A DNA stretch of 58,109 bases from Micromonospora arida (GTDB lineage: Bacteria > Actinomycetota > Actinomycetes > Mycobacteriales > Micromonosporaceae): contig NZ_QGSY01000306.1 of the NCBI RefSeq assembly GCF_003857035.1, forward strand, positions 1 to 58,109. The letters are read 5' to 3'. Position numbers and translations under genes: made by a program. The notes beneath the pieces are model-generated. The model ran no database searches, was not told the DNA's origin, and was given only the letters and a program-made list of their open reading frames with translations. Shown here piece after piece: positions 34,701-41,682 of the stretch. The first letter of the stretch is position 1, and each line of letters begins with the position of its first letter.

Positions 34701-35702
34701 GCCGCGAGCAAGAAGGCTGGGACTATTCCCAAGCCATACCACTCGTGCCATTGCACCAGAATGTAGATCTGCTAGCAGCTGAAGCAAAAGTATGCTCTTC
34801 CCGGAACCCGACCGTCCGCCTATCCAGAAAATAGGTAGTCTTACTGTATTGTCTACGAAAGCCGGTTGCGAATCTAGCCAGACTAGGAAGTCTTGCTTGA
34901 CTCGATCCAGAATCTCAGGTCTTGATGCAAAGTAGCCGTCGCGGAGGTGGTAGAGCCTCGGCTGTTGGCCAGTTAGATACTCGCCGGGTTCTATCCTGGC
35001 AGGCTGGACATACTCGTCTTGCCACAGGCGAATATCTGCTCTTCTGGTGGTCCTACTGCTACCTAATTCTACTAGTTCACTCCAGATATCACGGGCGGCC
35101 AGCGAAAATCCATCCTCACTTTCGCTTGACTCTAGTAGGCGCGCAAGCCACCTGCGGACAAGTGCGACGGGATTTGAGGCGCTCAGCTTGTTATGTAAGA
35201 TTGCGTGCAATTCACGGGCCGGGTCACTAACCGTCGTTATTTGAACCGCTCTTGCAAATGACCGTAGCGTGACTGAATCGCAATCTGAACGTTCAGGGTT
35301 GTTAATCCACCTGTCTATTGTCGCTTTTGCGTCTCCTAGATCGGATGTGGACGCTTGGATTTCGAATCGTAGGCGTGGTTGCAGGTTCGGGAATTCGTTG
35401 GCGAGGAGATAGATCTCCCAAAGCTGATCAAGGGCCGCGCGGACCGACTGGTTGGTGTGTCGGCGTTTAATCTGCACTGTGACCACGGCGTCGTCTTTGG
35501 CGATGCGTAGGTCTGAGAGGCACTCAGCTATGACTGATTCGGAGCTCGCGCCTGGGTCTTCGATGAACCTGGAGACTGTGCTCAAGAGGGTTGAGTGGAA
35601 TTGATAGTGGAACCCAGAAATTGCATGGCGGCCGCCATTTGCTCGTCTTGGACTGACGCGCTTCCATTTGCTCTCAAGCTTGCGCAGATCCTCAAGCATC
35701 AT
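31743..35702 (-). CDS. Cap4-like nuclease-STAND NTPase with Trp-rich repeats, probable defence protein
   Basis: A single 1319-residue protein. Residues ~25-135 look like a DUF4297/Cap4-type dsDNA nuclease of the PD-(D/E)xK fold: ISGFHYQ, acidic Glu60/Asp64, and VQIKRR with Gln77 and Lys79. Next is a STAND-type NTPase with Walker A GGRSGSGKS (295-303) and Walker B LSILAIDD (351-358). The middle is helical. From ~900 to the end stand eleven ~34-residue repeats built on W-P-x-x-W-x-x-L-W. This layout (nuclease, STAND, repeat sensor) is that of Avs-type proteins, but the sensor repeats are unfamiliar. The gene is visibly AT-richer than both neighbours and uses many A/T-ending codons, so it was probably acquired recently. 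The function as an antiviral sensor is inference. Confidence 0.85.
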   Translation of the reverse strand: MMLEDLRKLESKWKRVSPRRANGGRHAISGFHYQFHSTLLSTVSRFIEDPGASSESVIAECLSDLRIAKDDAVVTVQIKRRHTNQSVRAALDQLWEIYLLANEFPNLQPRLRFEIQASTSDLGDAKATIDRWINNPERSDCDSVTLRSFARAVQITTVSDPARELHAILHNKLSASNPVALVRRWLARLLESSESEDGFSLAARDIWSELVELGSSRTTRRADIRLWQDEYVQPARIEPGEYLTGQQPRLYHLRDGYFASRPEILDRVKQDFLVWLDSQPAFVDNTVRLPIFWIGGRSGSGKSILLLQLLADLHSGAMARVVWLGNSPSLLARGIEWVEQAERGDPDSHLLSILAIDDPYHTSSAEVTAHWQKAIAIVDDLRHSGEGERLPLLVCCGPTEQAEQLSRDFADDVTVTQSLLEKESAADYEVLGSWFTRRTNTKIVPVSEPNILLVQLFFEWHHKTSLKEFAARLRDRLLAMDSQNRIIAAVTKVLAINRLYSGYPTRAFESALPAEQRDALAKLQEQEHLEIRGQGSRQGVWLTHPHIANLIYDAWFPESASTNTRKNHLLRVISDCNLYGEDPATRTAPLWALSRVLADVTGDLGARVSKDSIAEILLQTYRERIAADTMPLAELPVWLELAAALPTIEWKPHPLPRTLSYINGTKVGADTTGLRLTCHKLLQHYRQSEGAAQAIIDLLEQKADWREWHFVAIDAVKKLRDPRLNSLIEFWAKSTNVIKNIAGDLLSAALKHLPEDEKLVSLSASLLTTAAPTSQWGEVAIRLLERDYTLYRPQAMQWLRAHRLRREVVFVLAHLLHLQTVTGDHDQDILNVARLWLQRHFLEPTANFVLEPLLGLVSPNDEMHRLASGWLTVGAGDQSDVVTVLVSQYGRSDLGLRWLLEASSNHASWPYVWEAVWKAHDRSRELAEIGLAWLDGHHDHSAWPRAWKALWRWNFYREAIGPQGLDWLTRRNYSPEWPGLWRLLWKSGESVPQLSDEGYRWLPNGTSHTLWPHVWEALWKTGRRGDQLQPLALAWIQLNPGHERWPHLWDELRKVDWATSELVELASAWLQSYGLDRHGWHHVWVKLLEEDNFSEPLNAVAWSQLHNFASIREKPISSRWPRVWRSLWAWCPEDRERLSIAAIEWLSVAPINKQWQEVALANLDHGKVVAELHEVAVTRLNELSQDDVNWTTLWRIGWLCDLDRPILRDGAMDWLNSHQERRSWHSVWHTLLKEDRHSQQLFSLGMECIRHQLSHEAWHLIFGALWHIEVQRDELGDLAQRWLSHSCNGDVTSRSVVQNLLAEPRTSGGGLPTRKTYME
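31850..33005 (-). repeat. Eleven ~34-residue Trp-rich repeats within the STAND protein
   Basis: The first Trp of each unit is at residues 909, 943, 977, 1011, 1045, 1080, 1120, 1155, 1190, 1224 and 1258. Spacing is 34 or 35 with one of 40. Typical units are SWPYVWEAVWKA, AWPRAWKALWRW, LWPHVWEALWKT and RWPRVWRSLWAW, each followed by a helix ending in x-WL. The period equals that of TPRs, but the conserved Trp pattern is different. Confidence 0.9.
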
Positions 35703-35921
35703 TCACCGATTCTGGCTCGCCTCACAGTGCTGGAGTGGCACGCTTCATCGACGATGCAGCGAGCAGGTCTCTGAATTCTGACGCGCCGCTGGTATTGTCT
35801 CGAATCATGCCGCAACGCGCAAGAAGCGCGTCGTCCCTTTAGTTCGCCCGCTGGTCCGGCACCGGTGGATGGCCTCTTTGATTTGTCGGAACAGCCGGTC
35901 GAAGGTCTGCGGCGCGGCGTG

Positions 35922-36782
35922 CTACTCATGCACGTGGCCGTGCTGCGGACCAAGCTGGCTGACCTCGTACCCATTGGGGTAGCTCTTGGCTCTGATCCCG
36001 TCGGCGAACAACGCCGTCGTCCTTGGCGCTCCAACCCACCGCTGCAGCCGCGAGCGCATCTTCAGCGCCACATGGAGACCAGCCCGGACTGGCCACGCCG
36101 GCGCGTCAACACGCATCGCGCGCCGCAGCGGCGCGTCGTACATGGCGCTAACCAGCGAGTTCCCCAGCGGTGCGAGCATCTGTGGGATCCGGGTGAGCAT
36201 CAGCATCCGGGTGGCTCGCTCGATGACCGCCGCGTCGTCGTTGGGCTGCAGGTGAGCGGCGTCGTAGGCGTCGAACCAGGTCTCGAACTCTGCGTACGAC
36301 CCGAGGATGTCCGTGACACCCATCCGCCGGCCGAGCTCCCGGTAGAACAGGTACGTGGCCTGCAGCTCGTGGCAGCAGGGTTGGCGCCAGCCGTACTCCT
36401 GCAACCACCGCGTCGGAATCACCACTAGGCAGCCGAGGACGTAGAGGAAGTCTTCGTTGCTGATTTCGTATGGCCGGTGGATCTGGTTGACGCGCCGCAG
36501 CGCGTCTCGGCCACGAGGCTGCTCGAAGCCGTTGAGCACCATCTCGTACATCAGGAGGCCGGTGTCGTCGATCCGCTTCTGGGTGCGTTCGGTCAGCTCA
36601 CCGGTGGCCGTGTGTACGGCCGCGATGGCGGGGATCGAGAAGGACCGGTTGAAGGCGAGGTTGAGCCCGAGCTTCATGTCCCAAGGGAACTCGTAGCGCA
36701 GCATGGTCTGGTAGATGTCCAGGTAGTCGCGCTCTGGGTCCAGAGAACGGATACGGGCCAGGTTCGCATAGCGGCCTCTCAT
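35922..36782 (-). CDS. MpaB-family oxygenase-like protein (DUF2236 type)
   Basis: A 286-residue protein starting MRGRYANLARIRSLDP at ATG 36782, which overlaps the stop of the upstream membrane-protein gene. Its sequence (YLDIYQTMLRYEFPWDMKLG, RIDDTGLLMYEMVLNGF, LYVLGCLVVIPTRWLQEYGW) follows the MpaB/DUF2236 family, haem-type oxygenases related to latex-clearing protein. The substrate is unknown. Last gene of a four-gene operon with a protease, a regulator and a membrane protein, which points to a stress- or membrane-related reaction, not to catabolism. Confidence 0.78.
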   Translation of the reverse strand: MRGRYANLARIRSLDPERDYLDIYQTMLRYEFPWDMKLGLNLAFNRSFSIPAIAAVHTATGELTERTQKRIDDTGLLMYEMVLNGFEQPRGRDALRRVNQIHRPYEISNEDFLYVLGCLVVIPTRWLQEYGWRQPCCHELQATYLFYRELGRRMGVTDILGSYAEFETWFDAYDAAHLQPNDDAAVIERATRMLMLTRIPQMLAPLGNSLVSAMYDAPLRRAMRVDAPAWPVRAGLHVALKMRSRLQRWVGAPRTTALFADGIRAKSYPNGYEVSQLGPQHGHVHE

Positions 36783-38017
36783 CGGAGGGCGTCTCCTGCC
36801 GCGGATTGCGGGGTGCCCTGAGCGCTGAGCTCTCCGGTCGCGGCGAGCGTCTGGGCCACCACCGGCGAGTGGGCGTAGGCGTCGGTGACGAGAATCAGCC
36901 ACGCGACTTCGCCGGCGTAGCCACCGTCCGGGCGGTGCAGCTCGTCTGCGGGTTGCGGGACCGCGGCCACGAGACCGGCGCCATGTCGACGCAAAGCGCA
37001 GGCAAGGTGTGCGGCCTCGACGGCTGCCTGCCGCTCCTCGGTGGTCAGCCCGGCCTGCTCGGCGAGCTGTCCGGCCAATGCCGTCACACTGACATCCGTG
37101 TAGGGGCGCAGCGCCAGGCGCCCGTCGCGGATCTCGGCCACCCGACGGGTCAGCGCGTAGTCGATGTCGCCGACGGCCACCAAGCGCTGGCGCAGGGTGG
37201 GGTCGAGTTCAAGCTCGGGAAGTGCCGCGATGAGGTCCCGCCACAGTGGTTCGAGTCGTCGGTAGGAGTGGTAGTCCTCCCACCGACGGGTAATCCTCAG
37301 GGTCGGTCCCCAGGCGGGCATGGTGAGGCCGATCGTGATGAGCAACGCGCCGATGGTCACCAGGACAGCGGCAATCTGTCGCTCGCCAGTTGGTTGATAG
37401 CCGGCCCAGTAGGCGATGAGATACGCGATCTTGTTGGTGCTGTAGAGCAGCGCGAAGGCGGCGCCCACTGCGGTGATGCGGAGGCCGCGGCGCAGCCATG
37501 GTCGCCCGCAGATCTTCGCAAAGCTCCAGCACAGCCGGGTGATGTCGAAGCAGTACGCGAAAAAGCCGAGCAATAGGAAGATCAGCAGGTAGGCGGTCAC
37601 AACGGGGTCAGTCGCGTACTCGACCGTCAGGAGGACCGGGTCGTCGTACGTGAGGGTGTACACGAACAGGCCGACCATCACGAGAAATGCGCACGCGGTG
37701 ACCCAGATCCATCGGCGGGCACGGGCAGCGGCCGTCGCCGGGGGAAGTGCGAAGTGGAGGAGCATGATTTCGGCGTTCGCCGAGATGGTCAAGGCGCCGG
37801 CGTGGGACATGACTTTGGCCAGGTTGGGCAGGCCCGACACCTGGTCGATCGCGGTTGCGACGGCCGGGATGGCGAACGAGATACCCGCGGCGAACGCCCC
37901 GAGGCCTAGACAAATCGCGCGCCGCGCCTGACTGGGATGCCGTCGCTGGAGTCGCACCATATATCCGCACGCGATCCAACCAGCCACCGCGCACAGGGTG
38001 TAAAGGACCGTGTCCAT
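36779..38017 (-). CDS. MAB_1171c-family membrane protein
   Basis: A 412-residue integral membrane protein with about seven hydrophobic helices in the first 240 residues (VLYTLCAVAGWIACGYMV, ICLGLGAFAAGISFAIPAVA, WIWVTACAFLVMVGLFVYTL, AYLLIFLLLGFFAYCF and others) and a cytoplasmic C-terminal domain containing WEDYHSYRRLEPLWRDL, characteristic of the MAB_1171c group found next to ImmA/IrrE genes. It is called a putative transporter in databases, but transport has not been shown as far as I know. Coupled to the downstream oxygenase gene. Confidence 0.78.
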   Translation of the reverse strand: MDTVLYTLCAVAGWIACGYMVRLQRRHPSQARRAICLGLGAFAAGISFAIPAVATAIDQVSGLPNLAKVMSHAGALTISANAEIMLLHFALPPATAAARARRWIWVTACAFLVMVGLFVYTLTYDDPVLLTVEYATDPVVTAYLLIFLLLGFFAYCFDITRLCWSFAKICGRPWLRRGLRITAVGAAFALLYSTNKIAYLIAYWAGYQPTGERQIAAVLVTIGALLITIGLTMPAWGPTLRITRRWEDYHSYRRLEPLWRDLIAALPELELDPTLRQRLVAVGDIDYALTRRVAEIRDGRLALRPYTDVSVTALAGQLAEQAGLTTEERQAAVEAAHLACALRRHGAGLVAAVPQPADELHRPDGGYAGEVAWLILVTDAYAHSPVVAQTLAATGELSAQGTPQSAAGDALR

Positions 38018-38025
38018 CGCGGCGG

Positions 38026-38598
38026 CTACCTGTGGGGGTGTTCGAGGGAGTGCCGCAGCCGGCCGTACAGCTCGGCGTGCTGGTCGTCGAGCGGTTCGTC
38101 GTCCACGTCGCTGTGGCCGCCACGGAGTCGCCGGAGGAGTAGCGAGCCGATCATCTCGGCTTCGCGTTCCTCGGCCGCTGCGTAGTTGCTGCGGCCGAGG
38201 CTGCGCTGGACCAACTGCGGGTCCAGGTCCGGCAGCAACAGCCGAGAGGCGTCCGCATCCAGGACTTCGGTTGCCCGGTGGCCGGCGAGCAGGTGACCCA
38301 ACTCATGACCGATGATCAACTGTTGGTGCAGAGGTGAGGTGTCCTGCTCGAAGAAGATCGCGTCGAAGTCGCCGGTTGGCACGCACATCCCGCAGACGGT
38401 GTGTGCCGGCAGCTTGATCGGCACCAGGTGGATGGGCCGGCCACGCCGTTCACCGAGGACGTCGCAGAGCTTCTGGATGTCGAACGGCTCCGGCACCTCA
38501 AGGTCGGCAACGATTTGTTCGCAGTGCTTACGTAATCGGTGCAACTTCACGTCAGCGTTCCCCCGCTCGTCGGCGTACTGCCACCGAAGTACTTGCAC
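38026..38598 (-). CDS. ImmA/IrrE-family metallo-endopeptidase
   Basis: Zinc protease of the kind that cleaves a partner repressor. The metal site is IIGHELGHLLAGH (HExxH plus a downstream Glu in EEREAEMIGSLLLR). GTG 38598 gives 190 residues and leaves a 2-bp gap after the regulator gene; GTG 38550 (VKLHRLRKH) is an alternative start. By analogy with ImmA-ImmR and IrrE-DdrO, its target is probably the XRE protein encoded directly upstream. Confidence 0.87.
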   Translation of the reverse strand: MQVLRWQYADERGNADVKLHRLRKHCEQIVADLEVPEPFDIQKLCDVLGERRGRPIHLVPIKLPAHTVCGMCVPTGDFDAIFFEQDTSPLHQQLIIGHELGHLLAGHRATEVLDADASRLLLPDLDPQLVQRSLGRSNYAAAEEREAEMIGSLLLRRLRGGHSDVDDEPLDDQHAELYGRLRHSLEHPHR

Positions 38599-38600
38599 GG

Positions 38601-39110
38601 CTATCTGCGATCGTCGGGCGCGGAACTCCCACTGCCCTCGGCCACGGCCCGCAGTCGGGCCACCATCTGCTCAATGAGCTGCGTGTCCGTCGCGGAGAGT
38701 CCGTTGTCGGCAAGCACCTGTCGCAGCGCCACCTGCTTGACGTCCATCCGACGCAGCTCGCTGAGCAGCGTGATCTGGTCTTGTATCCGTCGTGCTGCCG
38801 CGTCGTCCACGAAGTAGCCCGAATTCACACCGAACGCGGCAGCCAGCGCCCGCACGTGTGAGGTGCGGGGATCGTTGGCCACCCCCCGGCGCAACTCTCC
38901 AATGTAGGCGGCGCTGATCGTCACGCCCGTTTCGGTGGCCGCTTCGTTGATCTTGTCGGCGATCTCTCTGTTGGTGTACTTACGCCCAGGCTCGTCGGAG
39001 TCACTGAGCTCGTCGGGGGTGGGGCGAATCTTGTCGAACAGGTACTCCACCCTTGCTGCCAGCGTGTCGAGGGGTGGCAGCTCCTGCTCTGCGTACCGAT
39101 CGTCAACCAT
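38601..39110 (-). CDS. XRE-family transcriptional regulator
   Basis: A 169-residue DNA-binding protein. The HTH lies at TNREIADKINEAATETGVTISAAYIGELRRGVANDPRTSHVRALA-type positions 46-92, with AAFGVNSGYFVDD after it; the C-terminal half is helical. GGAGGG precedes the ATG. It heads the operon XRE-ImmA-MAB_1171c-MpaB and is divergent from the pilus operon, with inverted repeats in the shared upstream region that could be its operators. Confidence 0.85.
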   Translation of the reverse strand: MVDDRYAEQELPPLDTLAARVEYLFDKIRPTPDELSDSDEPGRKYTNREIADKINEAATETGVTISAAYIGELRRGVANDPRTSHVRALAAAFGVNSGYFVDDAAARRIQDQITLLSELRRMDVKQVALRQVLADNGLSATDTQLIEQMVARLRAVAEGSGSSAPDDRR

Positions 39111-39174
39111 GATGCTTCACCCTCCAGCGACCTAAACAACAGTGTCGCATGTGTATGTGCCAACGAAACAGATG

Positions 39175-39205
39175 TTGACACGCACACGGAACGTGAGCGT
39201 ATGCT
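39175..39205 (+). promoter_or_regulatory. Candidate sigma70-type promoter for the pilus operon
   Basis: TTGACA at 39175-39180 matches the -35 consensus exactly, and TATGCT at 39200-39205 is a reasonable -10 box, separated by 19 bp. It points rightward towards the lipoprotein and Tad genes. Confidence 0.5.
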
Positions 39206-39228
39206 CGCTCCTGTTTGGAGCAACGCGT

Positions 39229-39255
39229 GTTGAGCGAGAATCCAATCCGCTCAAC
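39229..39255. promoter_or_regulatory. Inverted repeat, candidate operator
   Basis: GTTGAGCG (39229-39236) and CGCTCAAC (39248-39255) are perfect 8-bp arms around 11 bp, placed just after the candidate -10 box. The overlapping CAACGCGTGTTG at 39221-39232 is a further imperfect dyad. A repressor bound here would block the pilus promoter; the neighbouring XRE protein is the obvious candidate. Confidence 0.45.
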
Positions 39256-39529
39256 GCCCGTTGCGTGGCGGACGAGTTGAGGTCCGACCACCCGTACTGG
39301 GGGGAGCCATCAGTGGGAGGAATCAGCTCCGACAGGAGCGCAACGGGGGGACTCCTCCTGCAGCACTCGATGCCGCACTGGGTTGCTGGCGGAGGTGACC
39401 ATCTCTGCCCGGCCGCTGCTTACAGGAGGGGGCCGCTGGGCCGCCCAGGCAGGGAAACGCTACCTGCCAGCGGCCCAGCGACAGCGGCACATGGCTGCGA
39501 TCTCTCCATCAGCCGGAGGAGGCATCACC

Positions 39530-40120
39530 TTGATCTCAACGGCTAGCAAGGCCAGGGACGTAGCCATGCCTTATTGCGCCATCGGATTCACTGCAGCCCT
39601 CACAGTCTTCTTGACCGGCTGCGGAAACGACATCCCTGCGGTCGCCCCCAGCCCCACCGCGACATCGTCCTCGGCGCCAACGTCCTCGGCGGTGAACGGC
39701 GAGGGTGCCGAAGCTGGCGCGGACGCGCTGGCGGCTTATCGAAACTACGTACGGACCTACGTCGCCGCCTCAAACAAGGGTGACTACAACGCCAAGCTCG
39801 ACAAGTTCGTGGCAGACCCGGCATTGCTGACGGTGCGCCAGGACCTGCTGATCAAGTTTCAGCAGGGGCTCGTCACCAAAGGGCAACCAGCCTCCACGCC
39901 GGTCGTGAGCAAGGTCGACACCACCCAACGTCCTTTCACCGCTGAAGTCGAGGACTGCTTCGACACCGGCAAGTGGGACGTGGTCTCCAAGAAGACCGGC
40001 AAGTCCGTGCGGACCACGGGCCAGGCAACAAGGTACGTGGTGATCGCAAAGGCAGAGCTGTTCGACGACGGCCAATGGCGTGTCCGAGAGGTAAGCGCCC
40101 AACGGGAGAGGCCATGTTGA
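39530..40120 (+). CDS. Secreted lipoprotein, first gene of the pilus operon
   Basis: A 196-residue protein from TTG 39530, chosen because GGAGGAGG lies at 39515-39522, seven bases before it; ATG 39566 lacks a site. The signal peptide ends in a lipobox (FTAALTVFLTGC), then a Ser/Thr/Pro linker and a small globular domain (AAYRNYVRTYVAASNKGDYN, then AEVEDCFDTGKWDVV) of the cone/NTF2-like type seen in actinobacterial surface lipoproteins. No specific family recognised. The stop overlaps the next gene. Confidence 0.72.
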   Translation: MISTASKARDVAMPYCAIGFTAALTVFLTGCGNDIPAVAPSPTATSSSAPTSSAVNGEGAEAGADALAAYRNYVRTYVAASNKGDYNAKLDKFVADPALLTVRQDLLIKFQQGLVTKGQPASTPVVSKVDTTQRPFTAEVEDCFDTGKWDVVSKKTGKSVRTTGQATRYVVIAKAELFDDGQWRVREVSAQRERPC

Positions 40121-41004
40121 CTCGAAGGGTGCTCGTGGCTGCCGTCCTGATTCTGTCGCTGGGCGGCGGCAGCCTCATCGCGCCAGGAGCGGCGTACGCC
40201 GACTACGAGCACTGCGATGCCTTAGGCAACTGCTACTGGGTTGTCGAGAAGCCCGGCGCCGGAGGCGGCGGAAATGGCGGTGGGGGCAACAGCAGTGGTG
40301 GTGGCACCGGTCGAGGCTGCAGCTACGAGGGCCAAACCGTGCCGTGCGTGGTCGATGGACTCGGCGTTTGGGACGGATCCTGCTACGTCAGCCGAGTTCC
40401 CCCACCGCCAGGCGGCCGGACCGATGGCTACTGGAGCATCCGTACGTGCGGCGTCTACGGGGGTGTCGCCTCGCAGACGCCGGCGACCTGGTCGGCAGAC
40501 CCGCCCGCTGGAATTCTGCCGTCTTACCAGGAGCTCGCTGAACGAGCCATCGCTCAGATGAAACTCGACGGGCCGAGCATCGGAATCGCCCCGCAGATCG
40601 ACGGCACTGGTCTGGTCGGACTGCCGATCTGGCTCTGGAACAAGGTGAGCCCCAGCACGTGGGGACCCATCACGCGGACTGCGGCTGTACCGGGACGTTC
40701 GGTCACCGCCACCGCCACCGCGCAAAAGATCGTCTGGACCATGGGCGACGGCAGCTCCGTCACCTGCACCACGCCCGGCACCCCCTATCAGCCCTCATAC
40801 GGCAACAAAAAATCGCCGGACTGCGGCTACAGCGGCTACTCCCAGCCGAGCAGCACTCAGGCCGAAGGCCGATACACCGTCACGGCCACCACGTCGTGGC
40901 TGGTCACGTGGAGTGGTGGGGGCGGGACCACCGGATCTCAGACCGTCGACCTTTCCTCCACGGCCACGATCGACATCGACGAACTGCAGGTGATCACGTC
41001 ATGA
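40114..41004 (+). CDS. Secreted Cys-containing protein of the pilus operon
   Basis: A 296-residue exported protein: signal peptide MLTRRVLVAAVLILSLGGG with cleavage after AAYA, then DYEHCDALGNCYWVVEK, a Gly/Ser-rich linker, and paired cysteines (CSYEG...PC, CYVS, TCGVYGG). The C-terminal ~100 residues look like a PKD/Ig-like strand domain (VWTMGDGSSVTCTTPGTPY, GRYTVTATTSWLVTW). ATG 40114 has GGGAGAGG upstream. It is probably a surface component or adhesin displayed with the pilus. Function not established. Confidence 0.75.
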   Translation: MLTRRVLVAAVLILSLGGGSLIAPGAAYADYEHCDALGNCYWVVEKPGAGGGGNGGGGNSSGGGTGRGCSYEGQTVPCVVDGLGVWDGSCYVSRVPPPPGGRTDGYWSIRTCGVYGGVASQTPATWSADPPAGILPSYQELAERAIAQMKLDGPSIGIAPQIDGTGLVGLPIWLWNKVSPSTWGPITRTAAVPGRSVTATATAQKIVWTMGDGSSVTCTTPGTPYQPSYGNKKSPDCGYSGYSQPSSTQAEGRYTVTATTSWLVTWSGGGGTTGSQTVDLSSTATIDIDELQVITS

Positions 41005-41681
41005 CGACCGTACCAACCAAGTCCTCCCGCGCCGCCTCGCCGGTTGCTGCACCGTACGCCGTTCCCCGCGTCGCACCGCAACGCCGCTGGCGGCCAGCAC
41101 TCGTCTGGTTGGCGGTAGCGCTTGTCGCTGCCGGTGGGCTGATCGCTGCTGCGGTACTGCGCAAGGTCGGCACCACCGCCGAGTACCTGGCAGTGAGCAG
41201 TGCGGTCGAGGTTGGCTCAACTATCGATCGGTCGGATCTCAGTACGGTACGCATCACCGTCGACCTCGTGCTCAAACCGATCAGGGCCGACGCCGCCGAC
41301 GAGGTCGTCGGCAAGTTCGCGGCGGTCGGGCTGGTGCCCGGCACCTTGCTGACCAGGGGACAGCTCACCGACACCGCCGTACCGAACGAGGGTGAGCAGC
41401 TGGTGGGACTCAGCCTGCCGCAGGAGCGCATGCCCGCTGAGAGGGTGAAGCCCGGTGCCCGAGTGCTGCTCGTCGTCACCGCGGACGATGGTCCGGTTTC
41501 GAACCAGCAGCAGACGACGGCAGCACCGATGAGCATCAAGGCCACCGTGGTGGACGTGCGCGCTGGGGTCAAAGAGGGCACAAGGCTCCTCAACGTCGCT
41601 GTCCCCGAACGCGATGGACCGCTCGTTGCCTCCCGTGCGGCCGCCGGCCGAATCGTCGTCGCGCTGACCACGGGGAGCTGA
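41001..41681 (+). CDS. SAF-domain protein, CpaB/RcpC-like
   Basis: A 226-residue protein with one N-terminal membrane helix (ALVWLAVALVAAGGLIAAAVL) and an extracytoplasmic SAF domain (EYLAVSSAVEVGSTIDRSDL, AAVGLVPGTLLTRGQLTD, ERVKPGARVLLVVT). CpaB/RcpC proteins assist Flp/Tad pilus assembly. Start ATG overlaps the preceding stop. There is no secretin gene, as expected for an organism without an outer membrane. Confidence 0.82.
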   Translation: MTTVPTKSSRAASPVAAPYAVPRVAPQRRWRPALVWLAVALVAAGGLIAAAVLRKVGTTAEYLAVSSAVEVGSTIDRSDLSTVRITVDLVLKPIRADAADEVVGKFAAVGLVPGTLLTRGQLTDTAVPNEGEQLVGLSLPQERMPAERVKPGARVLLVVTADDGPVSNQQQTTAAPMSIKATVVDVRAGVKEGTRLLNVAVPERDGPLVASRAAAGRIVVALTTGS

Positions 41682-41682
41682 C

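Larger units (their letters stand above)
39111..39529. other. Divergent intergenic region between the XRE operon and the pilus operon
   Basis: About 420 bp without a convincing gene. It holds a TTGACA...TATGCT promoter and short inverted repeats (listed separately), then a ~300-bp presumed 5' leader. Open frames starting at 39142 and 39383 lack ribosome sites. Confidence 0.55.

Noticed and set aside
31743..35702. Classification as a CBASS Cap4 effector
   Set aside because: No SAVED domain and no CD-NTase gene nearby; a STAND NTPase and repeats follow the nuclease-like domain instead.
37230..37260. A tRNA-T-loop-like GGTTCGAGTC as distal att site
   Set aside because: It lies inside the membrane-protein gene, is only a few bases long, and does not match the tRNA-Pro 3' end.
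39142..39546. A 134-residue frame in the divergent intergenic region
   Set aside because: No ribosome site, low-complexity composition, and it spans the promoter and operator-like repeats.
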